From assembly GCF_023278565.1 (NCBI RefSeq), contig NC_064675.1:7130001-7194000 (forward strand): DNA of 64,000 nt. Reading direction: 5' to 3'. Below are positions 23,628 through 36,000 of the stretch, in pieces. Source of the DNA: Colletotrichum lupini. Taxonomy: Eukaryota; Ascomycota; Sordariomycetes; Glomerellales; Glomerellaceae. The position numbers and the translations under genes were made by a program. The notes below the pieces were generated by a model that worked only from the letters and a program-made list of their open reading frames with translations, was not told where the DNA came from and did not search any database. How positions within the stretch are numbered: the first letter of the stretch is position 1; the number at the start of each line of letters is the position of its first letter.

Positions 23628-24859
23628 GCAGGGTTGAATCAAACCATCACAGGAGGAGGATTACTTGATACCAACAGAGCAGCACCGTTGCTTCTGACTA
23701 CTTGACCCGGTGCATATGCAGTCGGGCCATGGGCAGCTGCGCAATTACAGCGAGCAACATACATACCCTCATTTTCAAAAGAGAAGAGAGACGAGAGAGT
23801 CTCATTCTTTTCTTCATCTCATTTCCTTTGTTCATTGCTTCTTCATGACTACGGGGTTTCCAGGGCAGGCGTGTGGATACAAACTGCTGCATCCGAGGCG
23901 TTGGTATGATTCTAGGGTTTCAAACGGGAACGGGGGATACAGCATGGCGGTGCCTTCTTTTCGGTTTCTTCTCTCTTGTTTTTCGCAGTCCGGGGGAATA
24001 CCTTTTTGTTGACACGCAAGCGAAACTGCTACAACTACAACTCACTTTCACAACTACCAAACACGCACACCGAAACACCCCCCCCCCCCCCCCACCCCCA
24101 AAGATCCGTCGAAACATACCTTGGTCTGAATATACTGGTTTATTACTTCATGATGTGCTGCTTGAGTTCCATTGAGGCAGGTGTTTGTGAGTAACGTATC
24201 GGTCAAGTCTGTGACGATGAGAAAGGGATGAAGCATCGGGCTAAGTACGGTGAAGGGCGTGATGGTTGCGAGGTATTCCCGGGGAGTGGGCACCTGTGCA
24301 GCCGAAGTTCTGCTCCAAACACTGCGACACCAATGTCGGCACTCGACGCGGACAGAGTACTCATGTGCCCTGCCAAGGCTATGTGAACACTGTATTGTTT
24401 GTCAATGAAGATCAGACGGAGGTCGCGTGATGTGTTTCCCGGGTTCAGTTTGTCGCCGATTCGGCGTTGCGTCGGTGGTAGAGGAGAATGGGTGGGTGGG
24501 GTGTGGTGGAGTGGGTGAGGCCGACCGACTGACCCCGCGCCGGTTCCTGTCCGCCGTTCCGGTTTGTGTTTGTAGAGGGGCCGAGTTTTGGGGAAGGTTG
24601 AATCTGCGTGCCGAACAGCGAATGTAGCAAGAGCCTCCCAGACAAATCAGATAGAAAAGAATCCTTGACGAAGTGCATAGATTGCTCTTCAATCAGGATG
24701 CGCCCGATGACCACTCTCCATGTATGATTTACTTACTTACTGGTGGTCTTTATTGGGGTGGCCGGTGTGTATCGTTACACAGACACGCACTCTCCCGCGC
24801 ATTCACCACAGCAAAAATGATCAAAATCACCGACCCAAAAGCCATCAAACAGACCAAAC
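23628..24859. other. Intergenic region between nudE and tRNA-Glu
   Basis: No gene seen. It holds the nudE 3' UTR, a run of about 17 C residues near 24078-24095, and mixed-composition DNA. The short open frames on both strands have no recognisable features. Confidence 0.4.
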
Positions 24860-24863
24860 AAAA
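24860..24863 (-). terminator. Pol III T-run terminator of tRNA-Glu
   Basis: Four T residues on the minus strand, eight bases past the tRNA 3' end. Confidence 0.5.
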
Positions 24864-24870
24864 GGTAACG

Positions 24871-24963
24871 TTCCCACACCGAGGTTCGAACTCGGGTCTC
24901 TCCGGTAAGTTGTCAGAATCACAGACTGAAAGCGGAGTATCCTAACCACTGGACTATATGGGA
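24871..24963 (-). tRNA. tRNA-Glu (anticodon TTC) with a short intron
   Basis: On the minus strand, acceptor arm TCCCATA pairs with TGTGGGA (one T-G), with discriminator A. D-arm sequence is TAGTCCAGTGGTTAGGATA. The anticodon stem CTCCG/CGGAG encloses CTTTCA, giving anticodon TTC, then about 20 extra bases (GTCTGTGATTCTGACAACTT) before the stem closes. Their position, one base 3' of the anticodon, is where eukaryotic nuclear tRNA introns sit. The T arm contains GTTCGAA within CCGAG/CTCGG. Confidence 0.9.
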
Positions 24964-27900
24964 CTTTTCATGGGTTGGTGACCTTGATGAGGTCGTGGTG
25001 GATCGCGGCTGCTCGTGGTCCAAGTAGGTGCTTTGGTGATGACGGCCACATTTCTTAGCTTGCCACTGCGCACAATGACACCGCCTCTTTTCGGTTGGAA
25101 TGAATTGCGAAAGAGTTGATACATGTATGGATAAGATAGGAGTCTAATTTGAGGTGTAGAATTTAGAATGGACAGGTCTTGGGGGATTTCGTTTAGGTTA
25201 TCCAACTCTAAATGCGTTTATTGTACGAGGTACCATTCTATCACGGATTCAAAACGATGGTCCTAAAACGAGGAAAATAGCCACACCAGCTGACGCTTGT
25301 TGAAATGCCCATTGATGCCGTGAATTCAATCCGAGAACCTCTAGAGAACTTTTCCCAAGTTTCAGAATGTCATTATCTCGCTTTTTTGTATACATCTTTG
25401 CTGAACCACGCATCCAAAGACCGTTTATCCATCACCACATATTACTAGGTCACACACGGGGGGAACACCAACTCAACCCACGCAAAGGATCTTATCCTTC
25501 CATCCCAAGGATAATTATACTAATCTAACTGTATCATTCTGTCGTGGCCGCTGTCGTGGTGCGACTTGATCACCGAGCTCAACTCATAACGCATCCTTCA
25601 ACACGACCATCCTACTAAACAGCCAGACAAGGAAGAAGCCGCGCTGTCAGCCTTGTCCCCTAGTAAAGCTCACTAGACTTGAGCAAATATCTCCACAACA
25701 GAAGGAAGAGAATCCGCCGAATAGACATGTTCTTCTTGCAATGATTCTGCCCAGATGAGATACTTCATTGGGGTGCTGATTTCATCACCTTTGTATGTGT
25801 TGTCTCATGCACACATGTCGCGGATTACGTTCATTGTACTGGCTTGAGTAAAGACCATGAAGACTCGGCCAATCCGCCCATGTACCTCCTGCAGGCGTGT
25901 CACTCGCTATACCTTGAACGTGGCATGCGCAGATCTGCCGAAGCAAACATATCTACAACTACGCGCAAGCACCTTGAGGTCTGACGTGCGACACACAGCT
26001 CCAATATTTACTGGAGACCTGTCATAAGACACGGGAACCACCTGTCGACGAGGCTTGTCTAAGGGAGGAATCCAAAACCAGAACCAAGGCCGCGGCTTCG
26101 GTGCTGGCTGTTTCGTTTCGTGAGTCGGTTTCTCTCAAGGTAGTGTCCTGGCACGTGCGTGCAGAATATCATACGGCGGGTCGCCGGGTTGCCTTTCAAG
26201 CTTCGATACATCCCAAAGACTGTAGGTACAGAGGCAGCCATCCCAGCTCTGGAACTTTGACATCCGCTGGCCGTAGAGAAGTAGCTTGCGGGGTGCGCAG
26301 AGAGAACCAGGTCATCGACATCAAACAAGACATTCGTCCCAGTCTCGGCTTTGAATAGCACTTGGCCTCATCTCATCCAACTGTCACGAGCGGCATGCCA
26401 AGTGGCCAAACCTATCTGTACGTCGCTTGGCTAAACTTGCTGTGCAGATGCGGTCTCAGAGTAACGGTTGACTACCTACAGTGACGCACGTACCTGCAAA
26501 CCCAGTTCGGACGGGCAGGCTAAGACCGGCGTTCAGAGCCGCTCGAGACACGATGCGGTCGGCAGTCGAGCTGCAGGCGCAGTCCTATGTGGCTCTGGTG
26601 AGTAAGACTGTGGGGTAGCCACGATCTGAACGACGAAGGTTGATTGAGGAAGCGTGGACGTATTTGTAGGCAACGGCTTGTCATGTCAAGATGCGGCTGG
26701 AAAGATCTGTAAATGACCTTGGATCAGAGATCTGTAGATTACCTTTGATCAACGTCCCGTTAATGGTGCTGCTAAATTCAGTGTCAGCAAACGCCGTCTC
26801 ACCGGCGCTGGCTCCCGCCCATCGGCGTCACAGGTCGGAGCTGAAGAGGGAAGCCTGGCTATTATTAGGGGCACGAGCAGTCCGTCCGCTCCGGCTAGGA
26901 GAGATGGACGTCAATGGTGGGGCCCGTCTCTTTTGGGGAGTCCCGTCTCTCTGAGATCAAAAAAAGGACGAAGGATGATGACCGGAAGTGGGCGCGTCAG
27001 ATTACGCGCAGTACGTCCCCAGCTTTGACAGGATCGGATCTGCTCGCCCCGTCTTTAGCGCGGCCAAGTAGGTATTTGTAGGAAGCTAGTGTAGCATCCG
27101 CTCTGCTCTCCGAACGAGGCGCCGAGGACGGGACGGCCTGAGGGGCCAATGCTCGGTGATATCCTCGCTCTGGGGCGTATTGGTTGACAGATACGTTTCG
27201 TATCCTCTGGTCTGGGGTTATGATGGGGATTGGTACTCTATTGCGGTGGGAATGGGCCAACGGAAGTCCGCGCCATATGTACTGACAAGCCGGAATGTTG
27301 CGGTGCCGTGGATGGGATGGGCCGGGGAACTTGAGTAGGTGACGGGAGACCTCGGCCGCAGAGGGGTGGTGGAAGAAGCGAAGCTTCGGGTTCGCAGCGG
27401 CGGCAGCGGCAGTGGCCATGAGACGGACGCGTTCAGGGTGCAGAGAAGCACTGCGTGGTGAAGTTGAGATTAACTAGTTGGGAACTAAGCAGGCCTAGGT
27501 ATCCATACCATGGGTTTGGTCCTGAGTTGAGGAAAGGCGTTCGTCCGCGAGGTGGTATCTTGCTCTCTCTCACTGTCAGGATCCCACTATCATTAGCCTC
27601 AGTCAGCATGCTGGCTGCATTTTGGCTTTCCCATCCCACAGAACATTTGTGGCTGCAGCTGACGACTGAGGCTGCGAGCCCCCTGCTCTGGGCGCGGTTC
27701 AAGTTGAATCGATATTGATGTCGTTGGCGCCGGCGGGTTGGCTTCAAGCCGGGTGGAGACAGGAATGGAGCACGGGCTCCGCAGATGGACGGACAAGATG
27801 TTGGGGATCTGCGGGTGGAGATTTTCTCTTTTGGTCTGGCGCTGGTTGGCAATGTTTTTTCTCCCCCTTCTTCGGTGCTCTCTTCTCCTTCTTTGGGTGG

Positions 27901-28500
27901 GGGCTTGGTTGTTTTCGTGAGTTCGCTATTGGTGCTTGGAGAACCCCTGGCATTTCTCGAAGGGGCCCATCGAAGGCGACCCCCAAATTGTGTCCCAAAA
28001 TCCCAATTGTTGGGGGGACCGACATTTACCGCCCACGTCGACGTGGCTCGGCAAAGCTCCTCGGCGACGGCATTGATGTTGGTGGTGGGAGGCAAGGCCA
28101 GGGCCTAGCAATTCCAGCTGCTATCGGCTTGTCGAGGACCCCTTATCGGGTTGGACCGGTGGCCCCTTGGCCTGGCGCTTGGCTCGGTTGGAATTTGCAT
28201 GTTGAATGGTGAAGCTCTGCCCCAAGACCTTGGACTCTGGGGGGAATGCAAGATGCGAAACTGAAGAGAACGAGACTTTGGCGTGGTTCGCGCGGTCTGT
28301 CCCATCCGAGACACCAAAGGTTTAGACACAAGCGTTTGGCCACTGAGTGAATACCAGTCCAAGCCAGCAGCGGGTGAGACCGAGAGTTGGGACGTTTGTA
28401 TTTGCCCTGTATGCCCTGAACTTTGTGGTTCAGCATTCTCCGTCATCCATGGCGAGTGTAATAGTGCTCGACGGGGACTTGATCTGAAGCCGGCGCTATA
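24964..28500. other. Gene-poor region, first part
   Basis: I find no supportable gene. Open frames of 80-220 codons occur on both strands (for example minus 26997-27419 and minus 27433-28095), but they overlap one another, are rich in Pro/Arg/Ser and show no family motif. Decayed genes or non-coding transcripts are possible. Confidence 0.4.
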
Positions 28501-31500
28501 TGTGCATAGGTTCTGCAGAAGGCCAAGGAGGTACTAGGTCGGTAAACTTGGGTACCTGGCCGGTTCTGCGTACTGCGTACTGCGTAGCCTGTAGGTGCGA
28601 GTACTGCGTAGGACTAGCGGAAGCTGATGGACGTCCCCGGACGGAGAACCGGCGAGGCTAGGCGGTTTAGAGGTGCGTAAGCGAGTCGACAGTTACGGCG
28701 TTAGGTTGTTGAGGCTTGCACCCCTGGACGACGTGGGCGACGCCTGACTGACCGCCTGCGAGATTGGGTATGGGCTGGAGGGGTGGTCGATGGGGACACC
28801 CTGATGGAGCTTTTCTGATGAAACTTGAAGGGGCGGCCTGTCCATTTGTTCCATACTCCCAGACTCTCAGTGCCGGGCGACAAGAAGTCGGGGCCGATGA
28901 AAGTTGGGATGCCAAATGGGATGGATGCAAGAGATGCGCGCATTGATCGTGCCGGGCTCCTGAACTCGTGGGAGGGCAGACTTTGCCAGTATGTGTTTGC
29001 TTGCTGGGTCCGGGGTTGCCAACGGCGCTCTCGAGCTGTGGGTGTCGGGTCTGGGTGTAATTATACGGCGTTGATGATGTTAACGATCGGTGTCTAACGG
29101 CCGGCGGTGCGGTGCGGCGGTGTCAGAGTACAGTGACAGGGTGCCATTGGATCGTGGCAGTCAGGTAACGCAACAGCTTTCGGACATTGTTTGGAGATGC
29201 CGTCGGGGTTCGGTGGTGGCAACGATGGCTGACCCGATCCGATCCTCCATCAAGTTCAGGAGCCCGCGGAGGGTACATCAGATTTTGGTAGGAAAAAACC
29301 AGGAGCTGAATTTGGATGCGATTGTGACATTTCGTAGCGAAGGTGATGTGTGTATGTGTGTGTGTGTGTCGCTGTCGCGACCAACGATCCATCTCGAATA
29401 TTAGGTGTGGTGTTGGAGGATGACAAGGTCTACAAGGCTGGAGGTGACGAAATGGTTGAGAAATTGCGCAACAGTCGAAAATCTCAAGGTGCAAGGCAAG
29501 GAAGGAATGCGGCAGCAACGCGCAATAGGAGCTTTGGCCCAAGAGTACGTATCGATAAGGCCAACGATAACGTCCCGGGGTCTACAGGTGGAGACACAGG
29601 TACCTCAAGGTACAGGGGAACTTGCCTCAAGGGAAAAAAAAAAAAAGATGCGAGGAAGAAGCTATGAGACTGAACCAAACAAGTAGCTTTGATTGGAGAG
29701 AGAGACACACATTGCTGGCCCAAATCTGAGAGAGAAAAAAGACAGAAAGATTCCAGCGGCAGAATCCCCTGGGCCGGGAAAGAATGGCAATCAGATGCGC
29801 TACGGCATGAGGATCGGTACCTGAAGCCCCGTCATGGCATTTGTACCGGCGCAAGTATCTTTTGTTCCCTGTCCATGGGTGTTCAATGCTCCCGCCGGGT
29901 ACGTACCGAAAACCAGGGGCAGAGAATGCAGGTTGACGTTTGTTTCCTCACAGTTTTTGTCAAGTACCCAGGATCTGTTTTGTTGCTAGTTGATGTTCAT
30001 CTTGAAGTGACAGCTTTGGGAGGGGAGGTAGCATTACCCAACCCAACCCAATCAACGAATTATAATCGAACCTTATCTTCGTGGGGGCTGGGCTGAGAGT
30101 TGCAAGGGAGCCAGCAGTTAAAACCATCCGAAAAGGGCTGAGAGACACAACGCCCAGGCTTTACTCTGTGGTTTTGGAGGGAAGACTCAAAAGAAAGAGA
30201 CTTTAGAATGAGACTTGAGAGACATTGCCTTACCTAAGCCTCGGTATCCGTACTGTGGTAGGTTAGGTACGTAGTAGGTACCTTGGGTTTTGGGCATGGA
30301 CAAGGAAGGACTGGTGCAGCCCGCTTGCCCGCCCACCCTTGGGCAGGAGCTCCCCCAACACCCCGGCCATTGGTTGAGGGAGGGGGGCAGAATCTCAGCC
30401 GGATAGATGGATTGGGGCATTTTGACAGATGGAGGCAAGGAGGAACCGAGGGAATCAGTGAACAATTAATGCGTTGCCAATATGGAAAAGTGTGAGTATC
30501 CATCCAGTCGTGTTCTGTATGTAGCCATCTACATACATCTTGTGTATTTGCAGCGCAGCCCACTGGTAGTCTAGTTGAGCGTATGATGTAAGCTTAGATG
30601 TGAGAAAAAGACCCGACCTAACGCTCACAGACTTCCATTGATCAATACGTAGACTGGCCGGTAGTGTCAGGTGCAAGTATCACCAGGAACAAGAGCAGGA
30701 ATCATCTCAGTCCTTGGTCTTGCCCAATGTCTAGTGGCCCTTGCTGGTCTGGTCTCAAAAATGGCGATGCGCGTTGAACGGGCAGTTTTAGCTGAGGACG
30801 ATCTTGCCTACTTACTTTGGGGGAAACTTGGTGATGGTGGTCCGTCACCCGCCGGAGTGAGGTACTCCCGGTACATGGACTCGGGTACCGGCTCAAGTAC
30901 CTTTTTTGCACCTCGCACGTACTCTCTCTCAGAGGTTCCCCATCCCGGGAAATCTGCCATGCTCCTTCCTCCTCATCGACCACAGCACCGACAATGGCAA
31001 GCACCAAGCACAACCGCACCACGATGCACCAAGCGCCAAGCACCGAGGCCGACGCCGTACACACATTGACACCGTACTCCGTCCCTAAGCAGATTTGCAG
31101 CTTCGTCCTCGTCTTGGTCCCGTCCCCATGGCGATGCCCGGTGCTTCGTGCCATCGTCGAGTGAATCACGTATAACAAGTGAACCTCGCCTGCTGTATCG
31201 TGGCTGGTGCCTTCTTTCTCCTGCTCGCTCTCTCCGCCCCCGCGTCGTCCCATTACTTGGCCTCCCCCTTCTCCTTCTTTTTGTCTCTATCTCCATCTCC
31301 CGACGGGCCTCCTCGTCGTTGTTATTATATTCTCCGGGTACTTGTTGGACCCCCCTACTATATCTCCTTTCTCATACGGATACGGATCTCCAGGAACCGA
31401 TAGCTCCTCCCTGGCAGGTGGCAGTGTCGAGGGAACATCTAATTGCAAAGCTTCAGTCAGGGAAACCAACCATTTCGTTCAGATCCAGCTCCAGCTTCCT

Positions 31501-33021
31501 TGAGCTTCTCGCGGAGAAGTAACAAAACCAGCAAAAAACACTATACAGTACGGTAGGTACCCTTGACTATACGGATACTCCAAGCCCGAAAGCATACTCT
31601 TCCCGTCCTCTTTCCTTTACCATATCGATCCTCTTTCCCTCTCCGTCCCGCCGTCCCGGACGTCCTTCCTCACCTAATACGGCCTTACCCGAGCAGTCCC
31701 CGAGTTTCCCTTCCTTCCCTCTCTCGAATACGGTACGCCATGCAAAGTACACACCCCCCTTCCCCCATCGCAGACCCCACACATTTCATCCCGTCCCACC
31801 AGGAGGTACCTACAGCTGGAGGTACAAATCAAGGTACACGACGTCTACTTTGATCTCCAGAAAAAGGTACTTGGCCAAGTGACTTTGCGCCCCTCCTCAT
31901 CCATCCTCACCTTCGTTGCGCTCCTCCCACGCCGTCAACGCCGCTCCAACAATCCCCGTCAAAGTTCCAGGTCCCAAATTCCACATCGCTCATTGCCTCA
32001 ACCCCGGAACTCCCGTCCAAAGAGTCCACACCTCACACACACACCTCACTCACACGCTCACTCTCACTCCCCTGCGCCTGGATCCTCCTCCTAATTATTG
32101 CTTGTTCCTGTACGGAGTACACACAGTATTGCTGGCTGTCGTTAGTCTCCAGTTCTCCAGTTCACCAAGTCTTCTGACTGCCTGTCCTTTTTTTTTTTTT
32201 TTGGTGGCTCATCTCATCCCATCCGCAAAGTCGCCGGACTACAATAACATCCTTCTATTCCCACTTCCCAGCACCTCTTCTTCTCTCTCTCTCCTTCGAC
32301 CTCTCTCTTCCCACTCTCTCCCTTCCATTCTCCCTTTTTCTGACATACCTTTTAGACCTTCTGTCCTAGCCACAAGACAGAAGAAGGAAGCATCTTGTCT
32401 TACCAAGCTTGCTCCCCAATTCATAACCAGGTACGTTGGCTCTAGGTATTGCTGCTTTGCTCTGCTGGCTTGCTGCTCGTTCTACGGAATACCGGCCAGT
32501 TAGTTGGTTGCGCGCGCAATCTCTCCTCTCAGGCCCAGCCCAACTGCTCTCGCCTGCTTCTCCCTGGCACCCGTCTCGTCTCTCGCCGCCCATTTTAACC
32601 CCTGGCGTGGCCTGCACTCCTCACCCACCCCAATATTCTCCCCCCCTCTTAGTGCTGCCTCGCGCCCGATTTCCCCAACAAGAAACTTTTTTTGAGAACC
32701 GTGAGAGAGAGCTGTTTTTTTGGGCTAACAATACCTCTTTTCCCGACTATCTAGAGACTCGAACAAATCTCTGTTCTACACATCCGCCACGATCAATTGC
32801 TCTGCCTATACCCCATACTGTTCTTTGCTGCAGAGACAGAATCCAACAAATTAATCTCCTGCTCGAATCTCCCCCCTTGAGCAACCAGAAAAAACCCCCG
32901 ACGACCACCCCACGTCATAACACCCCGAATCGAAGCTCCCCGAGCTCGCCCCGATTCATGACGGTCGCTTTCTGAGATACCCGCGAAAATCCACACCACA
33001 CCACACACAAACACCGCAATC
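28501..33021. promoter_or_regulatory. Upstream region and probable long leader of ACC1
   Basis: No coding gene is evident. The region has many GGTAC/GGTACC motifs (28551, 29599, 29816, 30290 area, 30859-30900, 31553, 31803-31830, 31866, 32431), a TGCGTAC tandem repeat at 28566-28587, a TG microsatellite at about 29344-29368, an A-run at about 29635, and a T-run at about 32187-32203. From about 31,150 to the ATG, the plus strand is strongly pyrimidine-rich (CTCTCTCT, CCTTCC), which fits promoter and 5' UTR DNA of a highly expressed fungal gene. A donor-like GGTACGT at 32430 could start a leader intron. Confidence 0.4.
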
Positions 33022-36000
33022 ATGACCGAAATCACAGCAGCCAACGGCGCCGGCCGGACTGTGCCTCACGTCAACGGCAAGGCGACGTATGCCGAGAAGC
33101 ACAAAATCGCCGACCACTTCATTGGCGGCAACAAGCTGAGCAACGCACCGGCCTCCAAGGTCAAGGACTTTGTTGCCCAGCAAGATGGTCACACCGTCAT
33201 CACCAACGTGCGTCAAGCCCCAATACCGCCCCAAACGCTTACGAGATCGTCCTGGTGGGTTCATGGGATGCAAAAATGTGCTGACCGAGTGCAAAATAGG
33301 TCTTGATCGCCAACAACGGTATTGCTGCCGTCAAGGAGATCCGTTCGGTCAGGAAATGGGCCTACGAGACGTTTGGCGACGAGAAGGCCATCCAGTTCAC
33401 CGTCATGGCCACCCCTGAGGATTTGGCTGCCAACGCCGATTATATTCGCATGGCTGACCACTATGTCGAGGTGCCTGGCGGTACCAACAACCACAACTAC
33501 GCCAACGTTGAGCTGATTGTTGATATTGCTGAGCGCATGAACGTCCACGCTGTTTGGGCCGGATGGTGAGTTTCCTCCTACCCCCCGGCGACTGTCGCCT
33601 GCTTGCCACGGTGGCTGACCATTTCTTTCTCCAGGGGTCACGCCTCCGAAAACCCCAAGCTTCCCGAGTCCCTCGCTGCCTCCCCCAAGAAGATCGTCTT
33701 CATCGGACCCCCGGGCTCCGCCATGCGATCTCTTGGTGACAAGATTTCCTCCACAATTGTTGCACAGCACGCCAAGGTACCTTGTATCCCCTGGTCAGGT
33801 ACCGGTGTCGACGCCGTCGAGGTCGACAACCAGGGTATCGTCACCGTCGCAGATGACATCTACTCTAAGGGTTGCGTTACATCATGGCAAGAGGGTCTGG
33901 AGAAGGCCAAGGCCATTGGCTTCCCCGTCATGATCAAGGCCTCAGAGGGTGGTGGTGGTAAGGGTATCAGAAAGGCCCTTTCCGAGGACGGCTTCGAGCA
34001 GTTGTACAAGGCTGCTGCTGGCGAGATTCCCGGTTCTCCCATCTTCATCATGAAGTTGGCAGGCAACGCGAGACATTTGGAGGTGCAGCTGCTTGCTGAT
34101 CAGTACGGAAACAACATCTCCCTCTTTGGCAGAGACTGTTCCGTCCAGCGTCGTCACCAGAAGATTATTGAGGAGGCTCCCGTCACCATTGCCAAGGACA
34201 TCACATTCAAGGCCATGGAGGATGCTGCCGTTCGTCTCGGAAGACTCGTCGGTTACGTCTCTGCTGGTACCGTCGAGTACTTGTACTCGCACGCCGACGA
34301 CAAGTTCTACTTCCTCGAGCTGAACCCCCGTCTTCAGGTCGAGCATCCTACCACCGAAATGGTCAGTGGTGTCAACCTGCCCGCTGCCCAGCTCCAGATT
34401 GCCATGGGTATTCCCCTGCACAGAATCCGCGACATTCGTCTTCTGTACGGCGTTGATCCCAGGACATCCACCGAGATCGACTTTGAGTTCAAGCAGGAAG
34501 GTAGCGAGAAGACGCAGCGTCGCCCCAGACCCAAGGGTCACACTACTGCTTGCAGAATCACCTCTGAGGACCCCGGTGAAGGGTTCAAGCCCTCCAACGG
34601 TGTTATGCACGACCTGAACTTCAGGAGTTCCTCCAACGTTTGGGGTTACTTCTCCGTCAGTACCGCCTCCAGTATTCACTCCTTCTCCGATTCCCAGTTC
34701 GGTCATATTTTCGCCTATGGCGAGAACCGTGCTGCTTCCCGTAAGCACATGGTTGTTGCCCTCAAGGAGTTGAGCATTCGTGGTGACTTCCGGACAACGG
34801 TTGAGTACCTCATCAAGCTTCTGGAGACCGAGGCTTTCGAGGACAACACCATCACCACCGGCTGGCTCGACGAGCTCATCACCAAGAAGCTGACTGCTGA
34901 GCGCCCCGACCCCATGTTGGCTGTCGTCTGCGGTGCCGTTACCAAGGCCCATCTCTTCAGCGAGGAGTGCATGACTGAGTACCGCACCAGCTTGGAGAAG
35001 GGTCAGGTTCCTTCCAAGGACATTCTCAAGACCGTTTTCGCCATCGACTTCATCTATGAGGGTTTCCGCTACAAGTTCACCGCCACCCGTGCCAGCGTCG
35101 ACAGCTACCACCTTTTCATCAACGGCTCCAAGTGCTCTGTCGGTGTCCGTGTCCTCAGTGATGGTGGTTTGCTTATCCTTCTTGATGGTCGATCCCACAG
35201 TGTTTACTGGAAGGAGGAAGTCGGTGCCACTCGTCTTTCCGTTGACGGCAAGACCTGCTTGCTCGAGCAGGAGAACGACCCTACCCAGCTCCGCACTCCC
35301 TCCCCCGGTAAGCTCGTCAAGTACTTGGTCGAGAACGGCGAGCACGTCAAGGCTGGCCAGCCTTTCGCCGAGGTTGAGGTCATGAAGATGTACATGCCCC
35401 TCATCGCTTCCGAGGATGGTCTTGTCCAGCTCATCAAGCAGCCGGGAGCCACTCTCGAGGCTGGTGACATTCTGGGAATATTGGCCCTTGATGACCCCAG
35501 CCGCGTCAAGCAGGCTTCGCCTTTCGTCGGTCAGCTCCCCGTCTATGGCGAGCCTGTTGCTGTCGGAACCAAGCCTGCCCAGAGATTCGATCTTCTGCAC
35601 AACACCCTGAAGAACATTCTGCTCGGCTACGACAACTCCGTCATCATGGCAGCCACCCTGAAGCAGCTGATCGAGGTCCTCCGCACTCCCGAGCTTCCCT
35701 TCAGTCAGTGGAACGCCCAGTTCGCTGCGCTGCACAGCCGTATGCCCCAGAAGCTCGACGCCCAGTTCACCCAGATTGTCGACCGTGCCAAGAGCCGTCA
35801 CGCAGACTTCCCCGCCAAGGCCTTGGCCAAGGCATTCCAGAAGTTCCTCGAGGACAACGTCGCTGCTGGCGATGCTGACATGCTCAAGACCACTCTGGCC
35901 CCCTTGACTGATGTCTTGAACGCATACTCCGAGGGAACCAAGGCCCACGAATTGACCGTCATCAAGGACCTCTTGGCTTCGTACATTGAGATCGAGCGCC

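Noticed and set aside
24078..24095. Poly-C run as a possible structured element
   Set aside because: A simple homopolymer without flanking repeats or symmetry; could also be a sequencing-length artefact.
27433..28095. 220-codon minus-strand frame as a gene
   Set aside because: Composition is biased to Pro/Ser/Arg, no motif is present, and several frames on the opposite strand overlap it. Not enough support.
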